Assembly (NCBI GenBank): GCA_963580285.1
Contig: OY757010.1
Location: 150,787,596-150,851,595 of the forward strand
Length of the DNA stretch: 64,000 nucleotides
Source: Lucinisca nassula
Taxonomy: Eukaryota > Mollusca > Bivalvia > Lucinida > Lucinidae
Direction: 5' to 3'
A model generated the notes under the pieces. That model saw nothing but the letters and a program-made list of their open reading frames with translations. It did not search any database and had not been told where the DNA came from. The position numbers and the translations under genes were made by a program. Below are positions 55,196 through 64,000 of the stretch, in pieces. Each line of letters opens with the position of its first letter. Positions within the stretch are counted from its first letter, which is position 1.

Positions 55196-55700
55196 TTACT
55201 GTGAGAATGTAGAGTTGCCCAAAGGAAGAGAAAATAAAACTGAAGTATGGGGCCATATAGGTCGTATGATAAAAAAATCTGACTGCAAAAATATTTTTTA
55301 AACTTGAATCATTTCAAATTTTTGCTTGCCAAGCCTCACGGTTGGTAGAAATTCCTAAACTTGTTTTGTTTCTAAGCTCCAGATAAGGAGTAGAGAGGAT
55401 AGTTCTGGTATATCTTTTTTATGGCTCCATCATTAGAAGAATGGTGGAAAGAGCATATAGTGTTACCCCTGTCTGTATGTCTGTCTCTATCCATGCCCTA
55501 GATGGCGTTAGCAATTTGCATTTAAGTTCTTCATCAGTGTCACAACTACCAGCCAGTGGGCATCCATGTCACTTAACATTTGAGCGCCGCCAAGCGAATT
55601 TGTGTCTTCGAGCATTCCGTCATGACAAATTTTAACTGCGCATGCCCAGCCATTCAGAGGGGCCAGGGATATGGCTTTCTGTCTGAAGGTTCCTCTTGAT
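55196..55700. other. Stretch with a pearl-like fragment, no gene
   Basis: GCATATAGTGTTACCCCTGT and a TGTCTGTC patch near 55455 recur at 56185-56240. Nothing else recognised. Confidence 0.4.
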
Positions 55701-55709
55701 TCACTGCTT

Positions 55710-55795
55710 GTATGAGCGAGCAGCGAAGGTTCTGGCGAGACTGCGCGGATGCGCAGGCTCGCCTGAACCTTCGCTGCTCGCATAGGCGATAAGTA
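55710..55795. mobile_element. Palindromic MITE core
   Basis: TGCTTGTATGAGCGAGCAGCGAAGG and CCTTCGCTGCTCGCATAGGCGA form a stem around GCGCGGATGCGC. Confidence 0.7.
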
Positions 55796-55986
55796 CCAAA
55801 ATCGCTTGACGGGGCCCATTTCTAGTTTTCCCTTCAGGTAAACCTTATGATGTGGGCACTCAATGAGGCCATCCTAACAAGTGACCTCAACTTAATATTA
55901 TTTCTAACAATCCTATATGTCACATGTGTATAAAACGAGACAATTTGTACTGTATTTCACACATTGTAGCCAATTATCATTTTCAG

Positions 55987-56060
55987 ATGGCCTGATAAGA
56001 TAGTGTTACTTAGAGGGAATCATGAAAGCAGACAGATCACTCAGATATATGGTTTCTATG
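55987..56060 (+). CDS. PPP6C: PPP6C exon 5
   Basis: Completes the Lys codon, then encodes [10 protein letters not shown] and [14 protein letters not shown], ending on the first base of an Asp codon (phase 1). GNHE is the third PPP metal-site motif, with the Asn ligand and the catalytic His. The acceptor is TTTTCAG/A, the donor CTATG/GTAAGA. GTAAGATTTCC follows at the donor. Confidence 0.95.
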
Positions 56061-56149
56061 GTAAGATTTCCTTTAATTTAGTTACTACTGGGCTGAGCTG
56101 CTCAGTGTAAGGTGTACAGGTACACACTCTGCATACAGGGTATGTTTTT

Positions 56150-56300
56150 TTATGTCTCCGCCTATTCCAAGAATAGCAGAAAGGCATTAAGTGTTACCCC
56201 CCATCCGCCCATCTGTATGTACATCCGTACGTCTGTCCGTATGTCCAAACCACTTCGTGTCCGACCAGAATTCCTAAACCGTGTGGAATATATTTATGAA
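56150..56300 (+). repeat. Pearl-like 5' fragment
   Basis: GCAGAAAGGCATTAAGTGTTACC then a CCGTACGTCTGTCCGTATGTCC patch. Confidence 0.4.
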
Positions 56301-56382
56301 ACTTCACAGGTGCATGCATGGCATTGAGACGATGTGTCGTGAACAAGGAAGACAACTCTTGCTATTTGGTTTTTTAATTATC

Positions 56383-56458
56383 TGGAAGCAGCATCTCCAA
56401 AATGACCTATACAATGTTGACAGGGACGTTAAACCTCAAATCAAACCAACAAACAAAT
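56383..56458 (+). mobile_element. SINE family A 3' fragment
   Basis: GGAAGCAGCATCTCCAAAAT to ACGTTAAACCTCAAATC and (CAAA)n. Confidence 0.7.
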
Positions 56459-56708
56459 ACACTTGACATCCCATGCAAATTATCTCCTATAGAGACAGGA
56501 GACAATTTGCATGCGATATCAAGTCCTGTTTTCTGGGGAAAATAAGAATAAATATCAACAATTTGTTGTCTGCTGAATTAGTCCAGAGTGTGGTAAAGGT
56601 TAACAGACAGCTTGACATGAGCTTAATGAGAATTGGGCTTGTCCACTATTGTACTTTTCCTGAAAGCTGTAATTACTGTATCTAAATATTGGTGGATAAT
56701 ATAAGAAT

Positions 56709-56843
56709 TTTATATGGGTGTGAGGGGTGGATTGAAAAATCCGTACGGAGGGACACTGTCCGGCATCATGAGGCTTGCTGAGTGATGCCGGACAGTGATC
56801 CCGAGGGACGGATTTTTCTATCCGCCCCTCACACCCATATAGG
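56709..56843. mobile_element. 130 bp palindromic MITE
   Basis: TATATGGGTGTGAGGGG and CCCCTCACACCCATATA ends; inner stem GACACTGTCCGGCATCA / TGATGCCGGACAGTG; about 60 bp arms with few mismatches. Confidence 0.9.
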
Positions 56844-57321
56844 CTTCTTTTTCTTGCATACCTTCCATTTCCTGCGCGGATTTTAATGCTGCAGTCACTT
56901 CAAGTACCGATGTCCGCCATATTGTGATGACAGTACGGGAATGTTTAGTGACGTCAGGTAACGTGATGTGACGTCAACCTTAACGACGGCGCATACCAGG
57001 TCATAATCAACCAGTGCATTTATCAAACACGCGATTATATTCGATTTTGGGTTGGAACACCAGGGTCAGAACATAAATTTCTATCCCAGGGTAAAATCAC
57101 AGATTTGCTTGTCTGGTGTGCAAGAACATTTAATATAATGTCAAAACTCGTAACATTTTTAATGGAACGAACCCTTAGTGCATAATGAGACAGATTGATG
57201 GAATATCAAGAATATTGTAATACCTCCAAAAACAAATGTTATGGATGCGATTCTAACAAATGTCTACACCATTTGTTAACAACATTGGTTTCTTGGAGTA
57301 ACTGAGGGAAGTGTCATTTTT
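56844..57321. other. Stretch without recognised gene
   Basis: Includes several TGACGTCA-like motifs (56940-56975); no ORF. Confidence 0.4.
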
Positions 57322-57937
57322 ATGCCCCCGGAATCTAAGATTCTGGGGGGCATATAGTTTTTGGTCTGTCCGTCTGTTTGTCCGTTTGTCTGTTTGTCCG
57401 TTTGTCCGTCTGCAAAAACTTTAACATTGGGCATAACTTTTGAATGGTAAGTGGTACAGCTTTCATACTTCACATGTGCATTCCTTGTCACAAGACCTTT
57501 CAAGAGGTACCATAAATTTTGACCTCGTGACCTTCACCTTGAGATTTGACCTACTTTTGACCTCCTTTTTAAAAACTTCAACATTGGCTATAACTTTTGA
57601 TTAGTAACTGATAGAGCTTTAATATTTCACATGTGCATTCCTTGTCGCAAGACCTTTCTATTGGTACTATAATTTTTGACTTCGTGACCTTGAGATTTGA
57701 CCTACTTTTGACCTCCTTTTTAAAAACTTTAACATTGGCTATAACTTTTGATTGGTAACTGATAGAGCTTTCATATTTCACATGTGCATTCCTTGTCACA
57801 AGCCCTTTCTATTGGTACTATAATTTTTGACCTCATGACCTTGACCTTGGCATTTGACTTACTTTTTAATAATTTTAACATTGGCCGTAACTTTTGATTG
57901 GTAAATGGTAGAGCTTTCATATTTCACATGCGCTGTC

Positions 57938-57972
<35 letters not shown>

Positions 57973-57975
57973 ATT
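57322..57975 (+). mobile_element. Type-2 pearl-like element, complete copy
   Basis: TATGCCCCCGGAATCTAAGA start with inverted GATTCTGGGGGGC, a GTCCGTCTGTTTGTCC patch, about 3.5 cores of ~155 bp (ACATTGGCTATAACTTTTGA). End GTCCGGGGGCATTTGTG, hairpin TGTTTCACAAACA, then CATCTTGTTT. Confidence 0.75.
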
Positions 57976-58270
57976 AAGTAATTAACTATTATACAACTGC
58001 TTATAGGGACTTCTTATTGTGGCAAATTCTACAAACTGACATAATTTTAGGGAACAAATACTGTCATTAAAACAGGAGGGTCCTCTGTACGAGGTGTGGT
58101 AAGACTAAGTGACAGATTTGACAGGATCTTAATATTGTTGACTGGGCCATTAAACCTCAAAACAAACAGATCTTGTAGAAGGATTAACGTTGGTCTCTTT
58201 CTTCATCATTAGAATGAATCAAACTAATTTTAGAAGACCAATCTTATTGAATGTGAACTTCGTATTTCAG

Positions 58271-58350
58271 ACGAATGCCAGACAAAGTATGGTAATGCAA
58301 ATGCTTGGAGGTACTGTTGCAAAGTCTTCGACCTACTCACAATCGCAGCT
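58271..58350 (+). CDS. PPP6C: PPP6C exon 6
   Basis: Completes the Asp codon (G/AC), then [20 protein letters not shown] and [16 protein letters not shown] is the PP6-type version of the block that reads YGNANVWKY in related phosphatases. Compared with the human protein, one Cys replaces Thr (RYC-C) and Ile replaces Val. The acceptor is CGTATTTCAG/AC, the donor GCAGCT/GTAAGT, phase 0. Confidence 0.95.
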
Positions 58351-58389
58351 GTAAGTCTACACATCATTGACTTCATAGTAAACCATGAT

Positions 58390-58595
58390 ACAGTGAAATT
58401 CCGCTACTAAGACCAGCTAAAATCAATACAATTTAACAACATACATGTATTTAAAAGGTTTTGTTTGTTCTTTCTTTGTGTTTTCTACACATGGGGTCCT
58501 CTTGTAAGAGATCAGCTTTGGAACTGTTCAAAAGTGGTCTTAAAGACCACTTTTGAACAGTCCCAAAGGTGGTCTTAATATAGGAATTTTACTGT
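58390..58595. mobile_element. MITE with TACAGT ends and central hairpin
   Basis: TACAGTGAAATTCCGCTACT and the inverse-like AGGAATTTTACTGTA. The inner near-palindrome GAACTGTTCAAAAGTGGTCT / AGACCACTTTTGAACAGTCC is at 58518-58562. Confidence 0.8.
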
Positions 58596-58711
58596 ATTTC
58601 TAATGCTTTTGAGCCACATTTGCAAAGTCTTTGAGAGATACTATTGACCTTCTAATTGAAGTTTTATGTATTTATTGCATTAATATCCAGGATCCAGTTT
58701 TTCAAGGCATT

Positions 58712-59000
58712 GTTAGCTTTAAGCATGGCGCATGACGCGATAAAGGAGTCCGGTTTACCGTCCATTGGTCCGTCCTTTCGTCAACAGTTGCGACCACCGC
58801 AACTTTCACCCTATTATAAGAGTCTATTTCTCAAGAACTATAAGAGCTTCATTAATGATACTTGGTACAAGCTTACATCTAGGAGTGACAACTTTTATTC
58901 AGGTATCCGTGTTTGACATACTACTACATTTCATGGTTCAGTGACTTTACGCCCCCAAAGGCAGGACATAGCCTTCAGCGGAATTCTTATGTTCACATTG
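58712..59000 (+). mobile_element. Type-1 tandem-core element, single-core copy
   Basis: AGCATGGCGCATGACGCGATA start, one core (GCGACCACCGCAACTTTCACC, TTTCTCAAGAACTATAAGAG) and end CTTCAGCGGAATTCTTATGTT. Confidence 0.65.
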
Positions 59001-59227
59001 AGGTTATTCAGATGCGAACACTCAGAAAAACCTCCCTTGGTTGTCTAAAAAGATATGGATATCTGGAGCTATGGGAAGAATGCTCCAGTTATGGTAAATG
59101 GTAAACGTAACATCCATGTTTGAGTTATCATAGCTTCTGATCAGGTGCTTTGTCATCCAAAAAGAAGTTTTTTTTTCTTATTTTTGCATGAAACTACATG
59201 TTGTGGGTGCTCATTAGGAGCACATGC

Positions 59228-59700
59228 CGGCCTCGGTAGCTCAGTTGGATGCACGTCTGACAGGTCAGGGGTACAGACTAAGCATTTTGCTTTAGGTGCC
59301 CAGACTGCCTTAAATCCAAATTTTACATTATAAGTTAATAGGAATTTTTATTCAAAACTTAGGCGCCCAGACAAAAATTTAAGCGTCTTGGGCGACTGGG
59401 CGCCTCTCAGTCTGTATCGCTGCAGGTGATCAGGACAGGGATTCGATTACTGCCGGGGTCGGCACCATTCTTTTGTGGAGATTGATCATGAAATCTTTTC
59501 TACAGTTATTCTCTCCCTTCTTCTGATTCAAGAAGGGCCGTTGTCAGTTTCTGGCAAAATAAAGTGGACTATACTGGTTGAGCGCTTACGTATAAGCCTG
59601 CCCAGGAAAAGTGTGGATAGGTAAACTGACGGGCTCAAAAACGACCATAAATAGTGTTGACTGGGCCCTTTAACTCCAATACAAACAAACAATCATTAGA
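59228..59700 (+). mobile_element. SINE family B interrupted by a small MITE
   Basis: Head GCCGGCCTCGGTAGCTCAGT, body and tail as in other B copies. An extra ~150 bp (about 59271-59417) bounded by TACAGACTAAG and CTCAGTCTGTA sits in the tRNA-like head. Confidence 0.75.
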
Positions 59701-59808
59701 AGCGCCTCTGCAATGGGCTTCTAATGAGTACCCACTGCATATTTTCCTGCAGAATTAAGAAACATAAAATGTGGATACCCTCTCTTATCTGGAGCTATGA
59801 GTTAATGA

Positions 59809-60088
59809 TTTTTGTTTGTTTGATTTGAGGTTTAACGTCCCCGTCAACACTGTTAAGGTCATTTTGAAGAAGTTGCTTCTAATTTTGTGGGACTTTTACC
59901 CAACATTGAGATGAAATGACATCTCAAGCCCTGTTGCCCAATGAAACCAATAGGGTTTATTAGCATGGACGGTCCACCTCGCACCGTGGTTCCTGGACAG
60001 GCTTAGATCCTCTCAGCGGTTTACCAGTACTAGTGTGCAGAAGCATCATGCAGCCCATATATTTCTTCAAGCCCCTATGAGCGGGAGC
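59809..60088 (-). mobile_element. SINE family A with 15 bp TSD, before exon 7
   Basis: GCTATGAGTTAATGA at 59794-59808 and 60089-60103, exact. It ends 53 nt before PPP6C exon 7. Confidence 0.92.
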
Positions 60089-60141
60089 GCTATGAGTTAA
60101 TGAAGTTTCACTACATGTATTTATTGTGTATCTTCTACCAG

Positions 60142-60259
60142 ATCATAGATGAGTGTGTGTTGTGTGTACATGGAGGATTATCACCAGACCTGAAAACAAT
60201 AGACCAGATCCGAACAATAGAGAGAGCACAAGAAATACCACACAAAGGAGCCTTCTGTG
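60142..60259 (+). CDS. PPP6C: PPP6C exon 7
   Basis: Encodes [30 protein letters not shown] and EIPHKGAFC plus one base. HGG carries a metal-binding His. IDECVLC differs from human IDEQILC. The acceptor is CTTCTACCAG/ATC, phase 0. The 3' side has no GT donor at a fitting place except a weak GTGATA two bases earlier; ATATCCTTTT begins directly after the exon, a U12-type AT-AC donor (phase 1, G/A.). The next exon should open with the rest of the Asp codon of the GAFCD sequence. It was not found before the window ends. Confidence 0.93.
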
Positions 60260-60269
60260 ATATCCTTTT
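60260..60269 (+). promoter_or_regulatory. PPP6C: U12-type (AT-AC) splice donor
   Basis: ATATCCTTTT at the end of exon 7 matches the /ATATCCTT consensus that base-pairs with U11 and U6atac snRNA. The U2 alternative two bases earlier (GTGATA) is poor at positions +5 and +6. Confidence 0.75.
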
Positions 60270-60270
60270 A

Positions 60271-60481
60271 GTTAACTCTTATCATGCTGTTCACAACCCA
60301 TATCTTTGGAAACAGTGTAGATCCAGATCAGATGGCTTCTGAAGAAGCCATCTGATCAGGATCTACACTGTTTGACATTCAATTTATGAATTTGTAGGAA
60401 TAAATTACATGAAGCAATCTGATTGGTTCAAAGTCAGAAATGTGTGTGACTTAAATGAAAATTTGGCAAGAAAAGGGTTAA
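60271..60481. mobile_element. Foldback MITE family J, abutting the U12 donor
   Basis: GTTAACTCTTATCATGCTGTTC start, full central hairpin at 60309-60371, end GGCAAGAAAAGGGTTAA. Confidence 0.85.
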
Positions 60482-60489
60482 AAGAGACC

Positions 60490-63063
60490 GGATGAGCCTG
60501 TGTATAACCCTAGGGTCAATAATGGCCCTTCCCGGGGCCCACTTGTTACTCTATGGATCAGGTGAGCGATCCAGGGCCATCATGGCCCTCTTGTGTTTTA
60601 TATTAGGATCACTTTTTGTCTGTCATCCGTGCGTAAACAATTTCTTCAAACGACATCTCCTCCTAAACCACTGATCGGATTTTGACCAAACTTCACAGGA
60701 ATGATCCTTAGGTGGTCCCCTTTCAAAGTTGTTCAAATGGTTGCACATATAGGTCACAGGAGCCAAAAATAGATTTTTTTCACCGAAAACTTAAAAAATC
60801 TTCTTCTCTGAAACCGCAAGGCCCAGGTCTTTGATATTTGGTATAAAGCTTCATCTAGTGGACCCCTACTAAGAAAATGCCCCCGCCCAGGGGCCCTTCG
60901 GTTTTACATGGGCTTATATAGGGAAAATCTTCTTCTCTGAAACCACAAGGCCCAGGTCTTTGATTTTTTGTATGAAGCTTCATCTAGTGGACCCCTTCCA
61001 AGATTGTTCAAATTAAAGTGCTGGGGCCAAAAATGCCCCCACCTCGGGGCCCTTCGGCTTTACATGGGCTTATATAAGGAGTCTTTCTTCTTCTCTGAAG
61101 CCACAAGGCCAAGGTCTTTGCTATTTGGTATGAAGCTTCATCTAGTGGACCCCTACCAAGATTGTTCAAATTAAAGTGCTGGGGCCAAAAATGCCCCTGC
61201 CCCGGGGCCCTTTGGTTTCACATAGGATTATACAGGGAAAATCTTTAAAAATCTTCTTCTCTGAAACCACTAGGCCCAGGTCTTTGATATTTGGTATGAA
61301 GCTTCATGGCCCCCCCGGGCCCTTTGGTTTTACATAGGATTATATAGGGAAATTCTTTAAAAATCTTCTTCTCTGAAACCACAAGGCCCAGGTCTTTGGT
61401 ATTTGTAATGAAGCTTCATCTAGTGGACCCCTACCAAGATTGTTCAAGTTATAGTGCTGGGGCCAAAAATGCCCCTGCCCCGGGGCCCTTTGGTTTCACA
61501 TAGGATTATACAGGGAAAATCTTTAAAAATCTTCTTCTCTGAAACCACTAGGCCCAGGTCTTTGATATTTGGTATGAAGCTTCATCTACTGGACCTCTAC
61601 CAAGATTGTTCAAATTATAGCCCTTGGGCCAAAAATACCCCCGCACCGGGACCCTTTGGTTTTACATAGACTTATATAGGGCAAATCTTGAAAAATCTTC
61701 TTCTCTGAAACCACTAGGCCCAGGTCTTTGATATTTGGTATGAAGCTTCATGCCCCCCCCCCCCCCCCCCCCCCCCCCCGGGCCCTTTGGTTTTACATAG
61801 GATTATATAGGGAAATTCTTTAAAAATCTTCTTCTCTGAAACCACAAGGCCCAGGTCTTTGGTATTTGGTATGAAGCTTCATCTAGTGGACCCCTACCAA
61901 GATTGTTCAAGTTATAGTGCTGGGGCCAAAAATGCCCCTGCCCCGGGGCCCTTTGGTTTCACATAGGATTATACAGGGAAAATCTTAAAAAATCTTCTTC
62001 TCTGAAACCACTAGGCCCAGGTCTTTGATATTTGGTATGAAGCTTCATCTACTGGACCTCTACCAAGATTGTTCAAATTATAGCCCTTGGGCCAAAAATA
62101 CCCCCGCACCGGGACCCTTTGGTTTTACATAGACTTATATAGGGCAAATCTTGAAAAATCTTCTTCTCTGAAACCACAAGGCCTAGGTCTTTGATATTTG
62201 GTATGATGCTTTATCTAGTTGACCTCTACCAAGATTGTTCAAATTATAGCCCTTGGTCCAAAAATGCCCCCACCTCGGGGCCCTTTGGTTTTACATAGAC
62301 TTATATAGGAAAATCTTTAAAAATCTTCTTCTGTGAAACCACAAGGCCCAGATCTTTGATATTTTGTGTGAAATTTCATCTAGTAGATCTCTATCAAGTT
62401 TGTTCAAATTATAGCCCTGGGGCCAAAAATGTCCCTGCCCCGAGACCCTTTGGTTTTACATAGGCTTATATAGGGAAATCTTTAAAAATCTTCTTCTCTG
62501 AAACTGCAAGGCCCATGTCTTTGATATTTGGTATGGAGCTTCATCTAGTGGACCTCTACCAAGATTGTTCAAATTATAGCCCTCGGGCCACAAATGCCCC
62601 AGCCCCCGGGCCCTTTGGTTTTTCATAGACTTACTTTGAGAAAATCTTTGAAAATCTTCTTCTCTGAAACCTTAAGGCCCAGGTCTTTGAAATTTGGTGT
62701 GAAGCTTCATCTAGTGGACCCCTCTCAAGATTTTTTAAAATTATAGCCCAAAGGCCAAAAATGCCCCCACCCCGGAGCCATTGGTTTTACATAGGCTTTT
62801 GTGGGGCATATCTTTAAAAAAATCTTCTTCTCTAAAACTGCAAGGCCCAGGTCTTTGATATTTGGTGTCTAGCTTCATCCAGTGGACCTTTGCCAAGATT
62901 GTTCAAATTATAGCCTTTGTTGATATTTGGTATGAAGCTTCACCTCTTTAGACCTCTCTCAACATTATGCACATTATAGCCCTGGTGTTAATAATGGCCC
63001 GCCCCGGGGCCCACTCTATGGATCAGGTGAGCGATCCAGGGCCATCATGGCCCTCTTGTTTTA
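60490..63063 (+). mobile_element. 2.6 kb tandem-core element (pearl/Helentron-like)
   Basis: Both ends share CACTTGTTACTCTATGGATC- or CACTCTATGGATC-type sequence, AGGTGAGCGATCCAGGGCCATCATGGCCCTCTTGT, near 60560-60597 and 63013-63060. About 14 cores of 150-175 bp lie between (AATCTTCTTCTCTGAAACCA, AGGCCCAGGTCTTTGATATT, CAAGATTGTTCAAATTATAG). The right end is the hairpin GGGCCATCATGGCCC then TCTTGTTT. Confidence 0.75.
61753..61779. repeat. Poly(C) run of 27
   Basis: An uninterrupted C tract within a core. In the paralogous core at about 61308 it is only a run of seven. Confidence 0.95.
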
Positions 63064-63540
63064 GGTTTGGAAAGTGTAGTTTTCATCCAAATGCAGTAAG
63101 TGTTGTCAGTTGAGTAAAACATGATGTAAGCCAAAACAGCGCTATCTACCATATTGACATCTGATTTCCAACAGTATTTCATGGTCCCAAAGGTATTCAA
63201 GTTATTAAAGTTTGACTTATTCATGTGTGCATTGGAAATGCCATTATATTCTGGGTTAGTTAAATACAAAAATATTCAGCTATAAATTTGCATGAAGGTT
63301 GGGTGTTGTTAGCGGGTGACATCTGATAGTGTTATAGTCCTTTTCTATATCTGTAATTGGTTTTACCCAGTAGTTTCTTTTAGTGTTGAAAATATGTGGC
63401 TGATGAGGTTGAAAAATGAAATTTCATGTTTATCCTTTATTTATAGATCATTTGGCATGTTATTTGTAGAGGATAGTTGTTGCTTGTGTGAAGAATGCAG
63501 CCAAAATGATAACAACAAAGGTACAGAGTTAGAACATTAA
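63064..63540. other. Stretch without recognised gene
   Basis: The frame at 63316-63540 is short and has no family resemblance. Confidence 0.4.
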
Positions 63541-63554
63541 GCAGCTGTTGTCAT

Positions 63555-63720
63555 GACGTGACATTAGAGATTGGAATGCTCTTCCCGACAGCTGAAAGTG
63601 CTGAGGATAGTGTAGCTAAGTTTACATCTTCCGTGAGAGCTTGGGACTACCTTCCCATATCACAGTTCCTGGTGTATGAATGTCATTTGATGTATCACCG
63701 GTAACAATTCTGATTCTGAC
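63555..63720 (+). pseudogene. LINE reverse transcriptase 3'-end remnant
   Basis: Reads RDWNALPDS, then after a frameshift AESAEDSVAKFTSSVRAW and DYLPISQFLVYECHLM. That is the WNxLP C-terminal region of non-LTR polyproteins. Sister remnant at 8032-8190. Confidence 0.65.
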
Positions 63721-63771
63721 ATCAATCAAATATTATATTGACCAATCAGAACCGCAACAGCTTAACCCATT

Positions 63772-63976
63772 TGCTACCTGTAACCCTAAAAAGGGTATCA
63801 GGCCAACAGTGCAGGTCCAGAGATCGCGCCGTCTGATCAGGGCCGACACAGTTTGCAAAAAGTTCAGCCATTTTCAATATAAAATTTTAAGAAAGCAAAA
63901 ACGGACACCCCTAAATTTTGAAATGGACTCCTTTCATATATAAGGAGGAAGATTCCGTTTGGTACAAAAAGGGTTA
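63772..63976. mobile_element. Foldback MITE family K copy (inverted)
   Basis: TTAACCCATTTGCTACC start, half-decayed hairpin, then ACACCCCTAAATTTTGAAATG and end GGTACAAAAAGGGTTAA. Confidence 0.85.
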
Positions 63977-64000
63977 ATGACAACATCACATGACCAGTTT

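Larger units (their letters stand above)
6568..60259 (+). other. PPP6C: PPP6C gene span visible in window (5' part, 7 exons)
   Basis: Seven exons joined give 189 complete codons plus one base without a stop. Human PPP6C is 305 residues, so roughly the last third is beyond the window. Intron phases in order are 0, 0, 0, 2, 1, 0 and 1. Signatures specific to PP6 rather than PP2A or PP4 are LEESNVQPV in exon 2, [15 protein letters not shown] in exon 3 and [10 protein letters not shown] in exon 6. The introns are about 38.6, 5.6, 1.1, 3.7, 2.2 and 1.8 kb and are filled with transposable elements. Family knowledge: PPP6C works with SAPS-domain and ankyrin subunits in mitosis and signalling. Confidence 0.93.

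Noticed and set aside
60260..60342. Continuation of PPP6C coding past exon 7 (open to 60342)
   Set aside because: The residues after GAFCD do not match the conserved LVWSDP block, and the DNA is the MITE; the exon ends at the U12 donor.
60490..63063. Overlapping frames at 60968-61669 as a repeat protein
   Set aside because: They are translations of the tandem DNA cores, change frame between cores and have no start or codon bias.

Overview
The window is animal genomic DNA from a repeat-rich genome. It is AT-rich, intron-dominated and packed with SINEs, MITEs, non-LTR retroelements and pearl/Helentron-like tandem-core elements. The repeat spectrum points to a bivalve mollusc: tRNA-headed SINEs ending in a GTTAAAC-type tail, elements with 145-175 bp core arrays next to ACGG/ACAG-like microsatellites, and foldback MITEs. 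The species cannot be fixed from the sequence alone.

Only one host gene is recognisable. It is the 5' two thirds of PPP6C, the catalytic subunit of serine/threonine protein phosphatase 6, on the + strand. Seven coding exons were found: 6568-6633, 45274-45369, 50998-51063, 52208-52275, 55987-56060, 58271-58350 and 60142-60259. Joined, they read without a break for 189 complete codons plus one base and carry the PPP metal-site motifs GDIHG, GDFVDRG, GNHE and HGG. Intron 1 is about 38.6 kb. The exon at 60142-60259 ends at a near-perfect U12-type AT-AC donor (ATATCCTTTT). The remaining C-terminal exons lie beyond the right edge. A compact upstream interval (6346-6567) holds an ETS-type site and probably the promoter.

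Layout. 0-3.2 kb: SINEs, simple repeats and a broken MULE-type transposase fragment. 3.2-6.3 kb: a nearly intact minus-strand EN-RT LINE ending about 220 bp from the PPP6C start. 6.6-8.2 kb: exon 1 and two decayed LINE 3' ends. 8.3-12.7 kb: a 4.3 kb element with tandem-repeat terminal inverted repeats and a 9 bp target duplication, carrying a nested 3 kb tandem-core element. 12.7-15.3 kb: foldback MITEs and a 1.1 kb Tigger/pogo-like non-autonomous element. 15.4-18.2 kb: a BEL/Pao-like gag split by a SINE, preceded by an SGNH-hydrolase-like ORF. 19-33 kb: SINEs, hairpin MITE clusters, two more Tigger-like copies and dispersed unknown repeats. 34.0-38.2 kb: a 4.15 kb TIR element. 38.4-45.26 kb: nested pearl-like elements ending 18 nt before exon 2. 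45-60 kb: the remaining exons, each separated by short MITE/SINE-filled introns. 60.3-64 kb: a MITE against the U12 donor, a 2.6 kb tandem-core element, a LINE remnant and a MITE.

There is no operon-like organisation. The biology is a conserved phosphatase gene whose introns have become a trap for transposons, several of which end within 10-60 nt of splice sites.
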